DNA of 64,000 nt, from positions 46,863-110,862 of the forward strand of contig JAYMGJ010000051.1 in NCBI GenBank assembly GCA_037178675.1. The letters run 5' to 3'. This DNA is from Scleroderma bovista. Taxonomy: Eukaryota; Basidiomycota; Agaricomycetes; Boletales; Sclerodermataceae. Both the position numbers and the translations under genes were made by a program. Below the pieces are notes generated by a model, which saw nothing but the letters and a program-made list of their open reading frames with translations, was not told the DNA's origin and made no database searches. Below, piece after piece: positions 13,688-25,700 of this stretch; position 1 is the stretch's first letter, and each line of letters opens with the position of its first letter.

Positions 13688-14317
13688 ATCGACATTATCC
13701 CTCGGTGTTTCCCACTTCCACTATCGCACAAGCCCAAATCAATAGTATCACTGTGAAGTACATGGACCGGGTCAAGTGCGCTTCTTTGTGTTGTTGTTGT
13801 TTGTATTCCGTGTGACACAGGACGTTTGCTTTTGGAATGTCATGTGTAATTGTGGTCATGCTCTTGTTTTTGGACGTGTGGGTGCCTTGCAAATTCAAAA
13901 AAAAAAAAATAGTCCCGTCCCGCGTGATCACTGACTGCTGTCAAGAGGAAAGCACCAAGAAAGCCAGCTTTGATAAAATACAACGTGGCGTTGTGTAAAT
14001 ACAGAGGGCAATGAATCGTGTGACAGGAGCATGGGGGATTAAAACCGATGCAGGGAGGTGGGTAACAAGGTATGACACCACCAGTAACAACGATGGCGTC
14101 GGTGACATGAGTGGGGGATATATACGACTACTACTCCGAGGGCGAGTATAGAGATAAATAAGAAAACACTATGAGTAGAGAGCGAGTCCAAAGCATCAAG
14201 CAGCAAAACACGACGGCCACAATATTAAATTATCGATGCCAATCGTCCACATGGTCAAAGGAGAAAAGTGAAAGAAAAAAAAACAAGGGAAGTATTCTTC
14301 CATCCCACGGCACAATC
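13688..14317. other. Convergent intergenic region
   Basis: The 3' ends of the coiled-coil gene (+) and the C2HC-finger gene (-) face each other here. It contains an A-run near 13898-13910 and no supportable gene. Confidence 0.5.
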
Positions 14318-16437
14318 TCAGTAGGGGAGACGAAGCAAGTCACCTTCAAAGATGATATCTCCACGGTCTTGCAAGAGCGCCACAGCTTTGGCGACTTCGG
14401 CAGTGTCAAAGTCTTCATGTTTATCGAGAGGGATCGCAGCGTTCAGGTATGCGAGAAGAGATGAGATCGTCATTTCGTCCTTGGGCTCGTAGGTAGTCGT
14501 GAACAGATATGCGATGGAGGAATAGATGAAGTTCGTGCTGAGAAGAGATGAAGGATGGGTAATAGTCGACAATCAAGAGGGAAAACATACCGCCCAGAAG
14601 AATTGTCCAGATCGGCGAGTCCTAACGTCAGACGGCGTGAAAGACGACTCGAAAGGTGGCTGCTGCCCTCGATAGCCGGGTGGGTTGTGTCTATATCATG
14701 TCTACTCTTAGGACGAACGGAACGTGGGGTGTTAGTCTTGGTGCGACCGTTAGGAGAGCTCCCGCTCTCCGAGAGGACTGTCCACGTCGGAGCTTTCAAT
14801 TTACGCTTCTCATCGTTGGGGACTCGGGAACCCTTGATGATGTCGTGTCGCTCCCCGGGGGCATCGTCAGACTCGAGTTCATCTTCAGCGGATACATCGC
14901 CATCTGACATGATCTCGTCTTCTGCACCATTCTTTGCCTTCATTTCAGCGACCTGTGCGTTCTTCTGTACGCGTCGCTCACTGATGTTGTTGGTCAATCA
15001 AAACTTTACGCTACCATTCTGCGACATGACACGCACTGTCTAGCCAGGCATTTATTTCGGTGCTGGAGCCATGGGTACGCACAGTACGAGCTATCTTGTC
15101 TGAGCTGGACCCACTTCTTGCATAGCGTGCAGAAGACTCTATTCGGTTCGACCTCTTCAATAAGCGAATCTGCTCTAAGGGTGGCTGCCCTTTGTTCTGC
15201 ATTGCGTCTTCGGGACTCGTTCGCGGGAGGGAAATTAGTCGGTGTAAGATCCTTGAAGGACGAGCTGGGAGAGGTAGGGAGGGCAGCAGGACCGGGCTTC
15301 ACCGTTGATGACGAAGCTTCGGTGGTAACAACGGAATCGACCGGCGGAAGGGCAGCAGGTTCTTGCTGTCCGGTGCAAGGCGGTACACTAGTGCTATCGG
15401 TGTTAACAGGCTCATTGGTGCTAGCATCACTAGTGAGACCAGAGCGTTGGGTTTTTTTAGAGTCCGCACTTACCCTAAAGTGGATGATGAGGCTTGAGGC
15501 TGGCTGGCGAACAATACTGGGGATCCCCCCGATTTCTGACATGTTGACCGATGTTGTAGCCACTTTTGCACCGCTTGCATGTGATTTTCTGGGCTCACGG
15601 CAACCCAACTATCGCATCTGTTACACAGAACACGTTCTGCGTCGAATTTTCTAACATCCGGGTCTTTGGAAAGTAATGTGTTTCGCTCGTCAAGGGCATC
15701 GCCGCTCTTTGCATTCCTGTGGGTTACGTTATGGGATGGATCATGAGGGAAATGATTGTATACTTGCATTTTCTTTGATAGACAGCTCTTACGGTGAGCA
15801 TCCCAAGGGATGGAGCAGTATGTGGAATTAGGGCGTAATCGGATCCACTTATCGCATGAGGCGCACAACACGCGATATGCCTCGAATTGCGCGACATAAG
15901 GATCTGCGCGGAGATAGTCAATACGTTCCTCCTCGGTGCGCTTTGCGCGACGCCGTTTCGGAGGTGGATTTGCGAGAGCTTCTGCGGTGCTCTCGGGAGT
16001 GTATATTACGGGCTCTGGCACGGCCTGGGTGGTATTTGCGCTGCCGAGGACAAGATGACACGGAGAGTATTAGGAAAGCAGCCAGGAGGGACGAACCACT
16101 GCTGGCGGTGGGCATCCCAGTGCTTGAGGGTGAATCCACGTGTAGATTCGTCACGGAATGAGACGCCCTCTCCGCATACCTCGCAGATAACCCGACCTGT
16201 TTCATATTCGCCCTTGGGGGCTAGAGGGGACGCGGAGCCGGTGTTTTGGCCAGCATCGGAAGCATCCCCTTCCGAAGGAGCCTTGCGCTTGCGAGGATTC
16301 CTGGGCAGGTGTGAGTGGGGAATGCGATGGGGTGGGAGATACATACACGGGTGGCGAGGACGGTTCGGGTGTGATAGATGGGGACACCCTGTGTGGGTCT
16401 GTCAGACGAGCCAGGTAGACAGGAAGAGGACGCACAT
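14318..16437 (-). CDS. Tandem C2HC-finger protein (four modules), function unknown
   Basis: I do not recognise a named family. Joined minus-strand exons encode four copies of the pattern C-x2-C-x16-18-W-x2-H-x3-C at about 16200-16110, 15860-15780, 15640-15555 and 15130-15050. Each is preceded by a short segment with a hydrophobic pair before the first Cys (RVLC, RVFC, RVIC). Between modules lie basic stretches (NPRKRKA, PPKRRRAKR) and Ser/Pro linkers. After the fourth module a GT-AG intron (about 15034-14979) joins to an acidic, Ser-rich segment. A final exon (about 14545-14318) ends in a compact helical piece with the strand-like end GDIIFEGDLLRLPY, reminiscent of a winged helix. The spacing suggests zinc binding and basic patches suggest nucleic-acid contact; both are inference. 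The first exon and start are unresolved: the only ATG near 16437 is out of frame without another splice. Confidence 0.6.
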
Positions 16438-18080
16438 GACAGAGGAAGAGGGAACGAGGGAAGGGGGAAAAACAGATGAGACTTTATTTAATAAGCCGAA
16501 AAAGCGTACAAAAAATATGTCACAGATTCGGTATTCGGTATTCGAGAACATACATATTTTGAAACTCCGCTGGGGTGTTTTCTGGTGTTCATTAATCAGG
16601 CACAAGTGTCCTCGACAAGCCGTCCCCGCGTCGGCAGCAAATTGAGATTTCTGTCGGAGCCACAAAACGGTTCTGCGCGGAGGTTGGCAGAGTCTGGGCA
16701 CCTTCCGCTGGTGCAGGTCGTATCCAAGCATCACGTTTCATGTATAATATGTTCCAGAAAGAGATATCAAATGGGCTGTTCTGTGCGGATGAAATCACAT
16801 TTCATTCTTGTTTCTTTTGTCATGATGTGATGCGGAGCTAACTTTGCACTGCTATATAGATGTGTTCTAGTTCCAGCTAGACAGTTTCCGTAGACGGTGT
16901 TTTCATAACTTATGACCCTTCTTTTACATATTCGCAGATGGCTCCTCTCGGGTCTAACGCGGTCCTCTTTCTCTCGCTTCACCTCGTCGCCCCGTCCAGA
17001 ATCGCATCCACATGTCACCTCAGGGTGCCATACTGTCTGCCACATCTTATCTCGACAATTTATTTCTTATTTTTCGAAGTCACCCTTTCCCTCCCACTGT
17101 GCTGCCTCCAGATCTCATTTAGATCCTATTAGAATAGAATGTCGTGAACTTGATACGGCAGTGGTACGTCGCCATGCTGTGATTTGTTTTATTATCCCGC
17201 GTGTGAAAAGAATAAAACAGTGCACATTGGTTTTCTGTCTCATCCTGGAACGGCCCACGGTCTGTCCGGAATTCTGTCCTCCTTGAGTCGAATGTTCCCT
17301 TGATCGCCGCGACCAAGCAGACATATATATGGACCCATATAGTCAGGTCTCCCACACAGCTGTGCCACATGTTTTTTCTTTATGAAGCACCCCTTTCCTA
17401 CTTGTTCTAAAGTATGTGAATGATTGATCTTGCCGTCGGCTGACAAGGCTATCTCCATTGGGTTCTCTATGTGCAGATGTCGATCGCGATAAACGTACCT
17501 CTTTGACGCCCCTCTCAATCGGAAAGCTGGGGTCCGGTGGCGTTGCCTCGTCTTTCGTTGTCTATGATTTGATCATGATGATAAATCGACGCAATCCGAA
17601 TTCCTCCAACGGGCGTCTTGGTCGCCACTCGAACAGGAACAAAATCAAAACTACTTCTGAGACGTCGGCTTTCCTACTTGTGCGTCTAGCTCCATCCAGA
17701 CACCCACCTGATCCATCTCGACGTCGCCTAAGCCGGGAATCTTAATCCTAAATCACTTTTCCCCACTCCGGCAAACAAAGAAGGCTTCTTCCCAGATATG
17801 CATCGTCACAGATTACACTTGATGATGGCGACGTAAATACCCATCGCCGTCACCCTCCCAGTCCGCGGACTCCCACTATCACTGCACATGTTGCACAAGT
17901 TGCACAGGTATCCATTCGCGGGGTGAGAGGCAACGTGTCTATATCATCGTACATACTTTCTGCATTCAAAACCGGTATTCGACCGACTTCTCCGAAAAGA
18001 TAACTAAACATAAGACCGTACAGAGTGGTCCAAGACTGCCCATTTCCAGCAACTTGCACCGAGACGACGGCGGGAGTTCA
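16438..18080. other. Intergenic, no gene recognised
   Basis: About 1.6 kb between the first C2HC gene and the 3' end of the GLTP gene. Scattered short frames lack motifs. It should hold the promoter and perhaps an unrecognised first exon of the C2HC gene near 16.4-16.8 kb. Confidence 0.45.
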
Positions 18081-19089
18081 TTAAACCCTGCCATATCCTC
18101 CTTCCTCAATAAATGCCTTGAGGCGATTCGCGATAACGTCTAAGCCCATGAGCCATCTCCTAAGTTCTGTATCAAACTTCTCTCTATCGCCACCTTGGGA
18201 TATCCGGGCAATAAAGTCTCTGCGGTATGGAACAGCGCGAACAGCGACCTAGAATTCGGAGAGGGTGCCGAAAATGATCAGCAAGCATTCATTGAAGCCC
18301 CGCACGGCGCCCAGCAAGAGTGACATACACCAGCCAAGGACCGTACGATAAAAGAGTGATGGTGTCTCAACACCTCGTCGTAGGAGCGTTTGAAACACAC
18401 GTGTAGCTCGACGGATGGATCATTTTGCATGTTTTGCAAGGCTTTGCACAAGAATGTCAGTCCCCTGGATCGGTTTTGACATATGAGGGTAAGCCACCGC
18501 GCACACAATTGTGCTATTTCACAAAACGAGTAGTGTTCTATTCACCGGGTCAGACGTATAAGACAACCGGTTCCGTGATGGTGCTGCTCTGTTGACGTTT
18601 CGCTTCGTACAAGATTCTCAAGTGTGATAGAACTGGCAGAAGCATTCTGATACCGCGACCGAACACCCTGTTTCAGTCATGACACGGAGAGGGAGAATCA
18701 GGATATCAAGTGATAAATAAGTAATGAAACTGAAAATCCATGTAGGAAAATACCTTACCCCAATGTTGCCTCTTATGTCTGCCTGTACAAATCCGAAGAC
18801 GCCCGAACCCAGGAGGTCTGCCGTGTGTGAAACAAGTCAGATATATTTGAAGTCTGGGACAAGGTGGGACTCGATGGGACGTAATGAGGGCAAGGGAAGT
18901 AAGTGGATGTCGCACCGAATAACTTGACTAGCCCATCCGAGGCTTCCAGAAAAGACTCTGTTTCCACACCGTCCTCAGTGATGGGAACTTCTGCGAACGA
19001 CTAGGTTGGAAACCGTTACTTCCTCGTTGCTAAATCGAAGAAGATGGAAAGCCTACTTTGACGGTCTCGAAATAGGGCTTGTCTTCCAT
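18081..19089 (-). CDS. Glycolipid/ceramide-1-phosphate transfer protein (GLTP fold, HET-C2 relative)
   Basis: GLTP-fold proteins carry single sphingolipids between membranes in the cytosol. Six exons (19089-19057, 19000-18916, 18817-18759, 18667-18546, 18464-18329, 18248-18081) sum to 603 bases, 200 residues, all phases matching. Visible landmarks are the start MEDKPYFETVK, the helix TEDGVETESFLEASDGLVKLF interrupted by no gap, the headgroup segment ADIRGNIGG, LIRLTRGLTFLCKAL, HHHSFIVRSL and the terminal DVIANRLKAFIEEG. Asp and Asn of the D-x3-N pair and the His are kept. By eye, the lysine three after that Asn is Gly, and the tryptophan platform that stacks on sugars is Arg, giving R-x3-R. 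That Arg pair is what ceramide-1-phosphate carriers (CPTP, ACD11) use. The lipid may therefore be a phosphosphingolipid and not a glycolipid, which is inference. Confidence 0.9.
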
Positions 19090-19091
19090 GG

Positions 19092-19113
19092 CAGAGAGAG
19101 AGAGAGAGAGAGG
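19092..19113. repeat. GA/CT dinucleotide microsatellite
   Basis: A short (GA)n run lies immediately upstream of the GLTP start codon, so on the coding strand it is a CT-rich leader directly before the ATG. Pyrimidine-rich leaders are common at fungal transcription starts. Confidence 0.8.
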
Positions 19114-19645
19114 GAATATTGTGGTTCAAGAGGACAGACCTTGTCACCGGACCCCTGCCCTGTGCCCCGCGCGTTGTTACCGCAAGGACAGCCAACAATG
19201 CACTTTCAACGTTGATGATCAGATGTTATCTCATTCCGTCTAATCTCGCTTTGTTCAGTCTATGCACACATACGTCTGTTTTTTTTTTTTCTTCTGCGAG
19301 TTGATACAGGTAAAGAAGAAAAACGTTGGCCCAGCGTGCGACTTGGCTTGGACCACGATACACGTGTGGCTGAGCAGCCCCAAAGCCGCCCACACATTCT
19401 ATTCAACGTCCAAAAAATGGAGAAAAAAAAAAGGAGACCCTGCGAGGAGGTAAACGACATCGTTACATACGTGCATGTGCAGGGCTGTTAGGGCAGACAC
19501 GGTGCGTGCATTTCACCTGCTGTGGCTCCGGTAGACGTTTGTCAGGACTTCCTCTTGCGTGGCGTATCGATAGGTCCATTCTTCAGAGAGGTTGCATTGC
19601 TGGTAGAACTTGCCATTCAGTGCTGGCGTAGCGCGGACCATCGAG
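19114..19645. other. Intergenic with homopolymer tracts
   Basis: About 0.5 kb with a T-run at 19278-19290 and A-rich stretches near 19325 and 19426. No gene is supportable. It probably contains the GLTP promoter and the 3' end of the second C2HC gene. Confidence 0.5.
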
Positions 19646-20699
19646 TCAGCCAGTCGAAAAAAAAAACGAGGTAGCGGGTAGCGTGCGCGTCAGTGGCGGA
19701 CATCCTGGTGAGTTGCCCGTATAGAAAACTTACCAGGGAATGGAACATGCATTGGAGAATCTGTCCCATCCTCCTCCTCATCCTCCTCATCCTCCTCATC
19801 CTCATCTTCAAACGAGGAGTCCGTGTCTTGCCCAACATAGAAGGAAGATCCTTGGGCCACCGCGGCGGTTCCGTTACCCCACTCAAGACTCTGTTGCTCT
19901 CGCCGCTCTATATGCGATTCGGATTCGCCGCCCCTGCGGGAGTCGGTATCATGCCCGCTAAATGACATAATCTCATGCGTCGCCGAGTGTACACTGGGAG
20001 TCGAGGCTATAGTGCTCGGCGGCTGTGCGACTGACTGATTGTCCTCGAGCATTTGCTCGTTTTCGTCGCACCTAGCGGCTCCCTTCGATCGGCAAAGCGT
20101 GCAAGTTAGCCCGTGCAACGGGGTCCACATTTATCTGCCCGCACCTTAAGTCTACCCACGTCTGGACATTTATTCTTGTGCTTGACCCACAGACCGGGGT
20201 AATACCGCGATCTCTTGTCTAGGCTAATTTGTTTGCGACAACCGACGCAGGTGACACTTGTCGCCGTGACATTCTCGGCGTATTCATCTTCATCGAGCTC
20301 CTTCTTCCGCTGTTCTTCCGTCTTCCGCTTTCTCTCCCATCCCGCTGATGTTATCGAGGAACTCGTCCTTGTCGGCCCGGCGAATTCGCGCCCGCCGCCA
20401 CCGCCCTTCTTCGACAGGCTCTGGTTCGTACTGCCCGACTCCCCGGCGGGGGTCGGTATTGGCGAAGGCGGGGCCAGCGAGGACAAGGGGGGTGGCGCCT
20501 CGGATAGTGGTGGCGGTATCTGTCCTAGCGAGACATATGGTTTTCCGGGGCACGCGTCCCAATGCATGTTCACTAGTTTGTTCACCACGCTCCAGGGAGC
20601 GCGACTGTCGTGCTGAATCACGGCATGGCATCGGCCGCAGGGGATGCAACGTAGTCTGGACCGAGAGCGGTGATGGTAGCTGCTGCTGGGCCATTCCAT
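19646..20699 (-). CDS. Second C2HC-finger protein (two modules), function unknown
   Basis: A minus-strand relative of the gene at 14318-16437, separated from it by the GLTP gene. The first module, near 20650-20550, has C-x2-C and H-x3-C but lacks the Trp before the His. The second, near 20250-20160, fits C-x2-C-x16-W-x2-H-x3-C exactly. Between them is a Pro/Ser-rich linker and a Lys/Glu-rich stretch (ERKRKTEEQRKKELDEDEY). A probable intron (about 20142 to 20080) leads to an acidic tail with an unbroken Glu/Asp run near 19790-19810. A last small exon after the intron starting near 19732 would stop at 19646-19648. The start is taken as the ATG at 20699, although the frame stays open slightly further. 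Function is unknown; the shared module and proximity point to local duplication of the family. Confidence 0.6.
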
Positions 20700-22705
20700 G
20701 CCTGTAGTGGTGAGCGACATCGTCATGTGGTATTTTTTTTTTTTGGTTGGTTCGACCGTTGGAACAAGGGTTTGGGGGAGGAGTAGGCTTCGAACAGGCG
20801 AGCGAACCGACCGAGTGATGGCTTTCTCCTACCTTTTTTTTTATTCCTTTCCCTCCTTTTTGTGCTGTCAGTACTTTCCAGTCATTGTTTGTTGTGGAAT
20901 GTGGCTTGACAAACCGCGGAGTGTGGTGGACAGTTGTTCCGTCCAGCATTGTTCTCTCGGACCACGCGATGACGAGTGGAGGGATGCATCTCACATCGAC
21001 GGAATCAGAAGGGAGACATGGAAGAATGGTTCGGGGGTATGCTTTCCGTTCCATCCTATCTTGTTCATATCATACCAAGCGCTTTTGCTCATATAATATT
21101 ACAATCTTAGCCACCGTTGACTCTGGATGGTTGGTTCGGAAGAGTTGGCAGACACACTAGTGGTCCAAAAGGTTACTTAGTGGCATTGTTCCAAGCGACG
21201 AAGTTCATCTCCATTCCGCGGAAATTACAGGGGAGCCCGTTCTTAGAGGTCGTTCACAGTTCACAATTTAACGTGTGCGTCTCAGCAGTAGTTTTCCTGC
21301 ACAGCAAGGTGACATGATGTTCCCCTCCGTGATAATGGATATTTCTAAATGCTAACGCTACTAGACCCAAAAGCAAATTCACTTCTTCTCTCCCACTCTG
21401 GATTCATTGCCCGCGGATTCCCTGCGCTGGTGGCTGGAGTTGCTGCGCGCTCTTCCATGCTTGCGTTCCAGAATGAATGTATGAACTGGAAAGCCAGAGA
21501 ATTGTTCCTTTTAATCACAGTCGCTCATGTGGGGCCGGCATTGGGTGGCCGAACACTTCTTTCCGTATTTCTAGATTGATCAGGAAACACACAGACATCT
21601 CTGCGACGTACGAAAGAGGGAATTGCATAGCTTCTTCTGGGGTGCACGAGCAGGTGACTTGATGTCATGCGTGGTTGTGCTTTGTGGCTGTTGGTCGACG
21701 GCCAGCTTGGCAGGTCGTGACGTCAAGCGACATGCCTGCGGTTCTGCGCAAGGAAAGACAATGTAGGGATCAGGCTAACCTGCGGGGATAGAGTTTGGTT
21801 CCGTTGCCAGATCTCTGATCTTGAGCTGTCTCTGACCACCTCTCATACCCATTCCTTGTACTGTTCCTCACACTACACAGGTGCAGAGTCGATGCCATTC
21901 AAGTCGTAGGCTCAACTGTCACCATTGAAAACGGCGAACGGATGTATTTGACATGAATACGTATCTCCTATGCCGCCAGGTGGATGCGAATAGAACCGTC
22001 CAGAACGGATATGATGTGGACATCCCAGATTTGAAAACAAGTATTCTCGCCGGTATTCACGCAGGTTAGACCTCTCCCTCAATGACGTTCCGCCGATAGT
22101 TAACCTCCCTATTTCAGTGCAAGGTGCACATACTAATATGTAGGGATGTTTCTGGCAGCGGCAGCAGTTGACAGAAGATCCCATGATCCACTAACATCAA
22201 CCCTGCACCACTTGATAAGCGCGTATTCTATCAGGAGCCATTTCTCAGAAAAAAGTGAGTCAGAGACGTGACATCTTGATCAAGTGGGGTCGCTTGTGAC
22301 CAGTGGCTTTGTCAGGCTTCCTCAGCCATTTCAGCCAGTCTCATTGTTCATTATAATTCGGCGGGAGGGGTGGCGGTGGAGGTGGAGGTGGGTTTTAGAT
22401 TACTGCATTCCGAATCCTCGTGTCTCCGGCACCGTGTCTCATTCCCAATGCCGCTGACTGTGAAAGTATTTTCTTGCTCGCAGTGTATGTACCATTGAGC
22501 TGTGGAGGTCCTGTCGAGACTTGTGCCTCATATGTAAGATAGGCTGTGCCAGTGTGCCTTACATGTAATACGGTAAGACAGGGCTTGTTTTACCATCATA
22601 GTTAAGTTTTTCGTGGGGAACCAATCATTGGTCTCTGCTCTGCAACGTTGAACTTCCGACGTTTTGGCGACAAGAAGTTCCCATCTTCGCCTTGCAGTTT
22701 CTCTC
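20700..22705. other. Intergenic, no gene recognised
   Basis: Two kilobases of divergent spacing between the second C2HC gene (-) and the Zn2Cys6 gene (+), with a T-run near 20729-20741 and a G-rich stretch near 22360-22395. Open frames are short and lack motifs. Promoters of both neighbours should lie here. Confidence 0.5.
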
Positions 22706-25700
22706 ATGCCCCCCGTCCCAACAAAGCCAAAGTTGAAGCAGAAGGTGGGGCGCAGAGACGCCGAGGAGTTTGGCTTCGATGGCGGACATGCACGCGAGAT
22801 TGAGCAGAAGAGGAATAGTGGGCAGATTTCATGTGCTGAGTGCAGGAGGTGCGATCATCGGGTGTCTGTTGTCAGACGCCGGGCTTTACTCTGACCTTCT
22901 GTGTCTTATCCTTGTCGGTATGAAGACTCAAGATCAAGTGTGACAAGCAGATTCCTTGTCAGTCCTGTCAGGTATGTGCTTTTAGTGTGCCTCGTGCGTG
23001 ACAACGACTAAACCATTTCTTGTAGCGAAGGGGTTGCGCAGCATTGTGTCCAAATGGTGTGTGGTTCGTTGCAAGTGATGATCATCCTCACCCCATGGCT
23101 CCATGCATATTCCATCCACAGGAAGCTTGGCTACTGGTCAAGGCACAAGGTTTGGGCTCATATCCGGTCATACGTCCGAGTTGTCAATTAAACCCCCATT
23201 GTCAGATTCGTCCTCGCAGCAACGGAGCATCTCCATCGTCGAATAGCTAGAATGGGGGAACGCATTCGGCAATTAGAAGATGCTCTTGGTGAGCTCCACA
23301 GTCAGCATTCGACAGAACAACATCCACTTCTCCGTCCCGACCTCGTGGGCGCCAATCGTCGAGACGAAGAAGGCGGTCCATTATTGGCCGATGACGCCGT
23401 CCTCATGAGCAATCCTCCAGAACTTCTCGAAGCTTTTGGGACATTGTCCGTTGCGGAAGACGGCGAGACTCCTCGCTTCTTTGGTCCAACTGCTGGTTCG
23501 CATGTGAGCGTCACTTTCGTCCGTTGATTACGTGTTGACAAACAAAGTTCACACCTCCAGTGTTTACTGATGGTTCGACTTTGTTCCGATATGTCGTGTA
23601 TTTGCTTACATACAGAGCAGACCGATGACGTTTCCGCCCAGGACGAAGGCTCAGTGACCGATTCAGCAAGAGGTTCGAAAAGTCCGGAGTTGCCGCATGA
23701 TCTGGGGCTGTTTTCGCAGGCATTCCCTTTCAATCCAGGAACCTCAGGTCTGACAGTGCGAAAAATCATACAGACGTATTTGCCGCGACAGGAAACAGCA
23801 GAGTATCTGGTAAAAACATACCTTGAACAAGCTGGCTGGCTGTTCCAGAGCGTAACTCCGGAGCAGTTAAAGGATGAAATTTTGCCAGAGTACTACCACG
23901 AGTCTATTCCAACAGATGATAAACCCCATCAACTTGCCCTCCTTTTTCTCGTCTTCGCGATTGGTGCTTTGGTTGACCTCAACCAGGCTCCTGGGAATGC
24001 CGAGGCAGAACGTTTCCATCACGTCGCCCGTGCTGCAATTTGTCTGCGGTCTGTAATAGAGAAGCCATCGTTTGAGACCATCCAAGCACTGCACCTGCTT
24101 AGTATTTACAATGCGTTGAGCGGAAATGAATTGGCTGGGCAAGAAACGAGCATGGAGACGACGTGGTCGTTGGTTAGTCTTGCTGCGCATCTCTCGCACA
24201 CGGTACGCCTATTTATCATGACCGGGTCTACCTTTATGGTATTCACCATTCATTGCACCAGCTTGGACTTCGTAAGTATCTTTGGACGCAACGGCAATCA
24301 ACCGAGTTGACCAAGTTTCTGTCAGATCGAGATAGTGCGAGGTGGGACTTACCCCCCAAGGAAGTTGAAAGACGCCGGGTGCTCTTTTGGGATCTCTTTG
24401 TAGCCGACTCTTGGAATGTATGTCTTTCTATCCCAGATTTATCCAATGTATTAAACATGACTTCTTGGCAGAGCCTCGACGCAGGAAGACCTCCAATTTT
24501 CAATCAGGCATATGTCAATTGCAAGTTTCCACAAAATCCGACTGAAAATGACAAGGACGAAACCGACAAGCCACGTTTATGTGAGTCATTCTTGGTTGTT
24601 AGTTCCGCTTGCAAGTTGACTTGTCGATCTTCCGTGCAGTTGAATCATGGACTGCACGATTCGCGAGGGAATGTGTCGCCGAAGTCTCGGCGCGCACTCT
24701 GACCACAGATTCGCCCAGTTATTCAACTATCATGGAGTTGGATCGTAAAGTGCGCGAGTTTCCTATCCCAGAGCTTGTCGAAGATTTCGTTGCTGCTGCC
24801 TCTGGTACATTGCTGTCCAATGCGCAAGACAGAGACATAGGCGTCGCTGGATCTTTGGGCCGTTTCGTCATGTCTAATGCGCGGGAAGTCAGTGAGTCGA
24901 TCCGATTCCTTCAGTGTGGTCCACACCGCTGATGAGGCTGCCTATGTAGTCCTGCTGTACATCCATCGGAGTTACTTTTCCCAGGCCATCATCGAGAATC
25001 CTGGCAATCCCCTGAACAGCTCATATACCCCCTCGTTCCTCGCGGCTTATCGAGCATCGACAACGATCCTGCACACGTTCAAGGCGCAGTTCGATGTCCA
25101 TGGGAGTCTTATAGCCAGGTTTTGGCCTATATGGACGTATGTGTTCTCTTCTGCGGTGAGTACGTGTTCCGTTCATCTTGAGTCAGTGATCAATGTGTCT
25201 TAGATGGTGTTTGGCACGATTGTGATGCGTGGTCCACGATCCCCTATGGCGACCACCGCGATGAAGGAACTTCGCGATGCCTGCACTTTGTTTTCCAAAG
25301 GGGCGAAATATAGCCGAAGGGCACAGAAGGCGCTCGTAAGTTACCCTGCTGGTATGTCGCGTATGTCGCGGGATGACCAACTCCCTTGTAGCCAATCGCG
25401 AACAAGCTGAGCGAGAAAGCGCATAACGCGCTTATCCTCGCCCAGAGCGAGATAATGCCGTACGAACTTGGCCAGCAACGGACCATCAAGGAGAAAGATG
25501 AGGATGCAGATGCGCTTGCCATTTTCGAGGGACGGACCAAATTTGTATCTATGAAACGACAGACGGACTCGTCGCCAGAAGGATCGACCAAACAGACTAG
25601 CCCTGCTCCTGAGCCACAGCAACAGCAACGGCCAGCGGACCAGACGATGTCGCATTCGTATAGTTCCGATTCGTCGGGCGCTGCATGGACCCGTAGTGAG

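Noticed and set aside
15887..16645. 252-codon plus-strand open frame
   Set aside because: Antisense to the C2HC finger exons; no motifs, and the minus-strand reading has repeated zinc-finger patterns.
20290..21054. 254-codon open frame on the minus strand
   Set aside because: It overlaps the second C2HC gene in another frame, has no domains, and its composition follows the GC-rich coding frame beside it.
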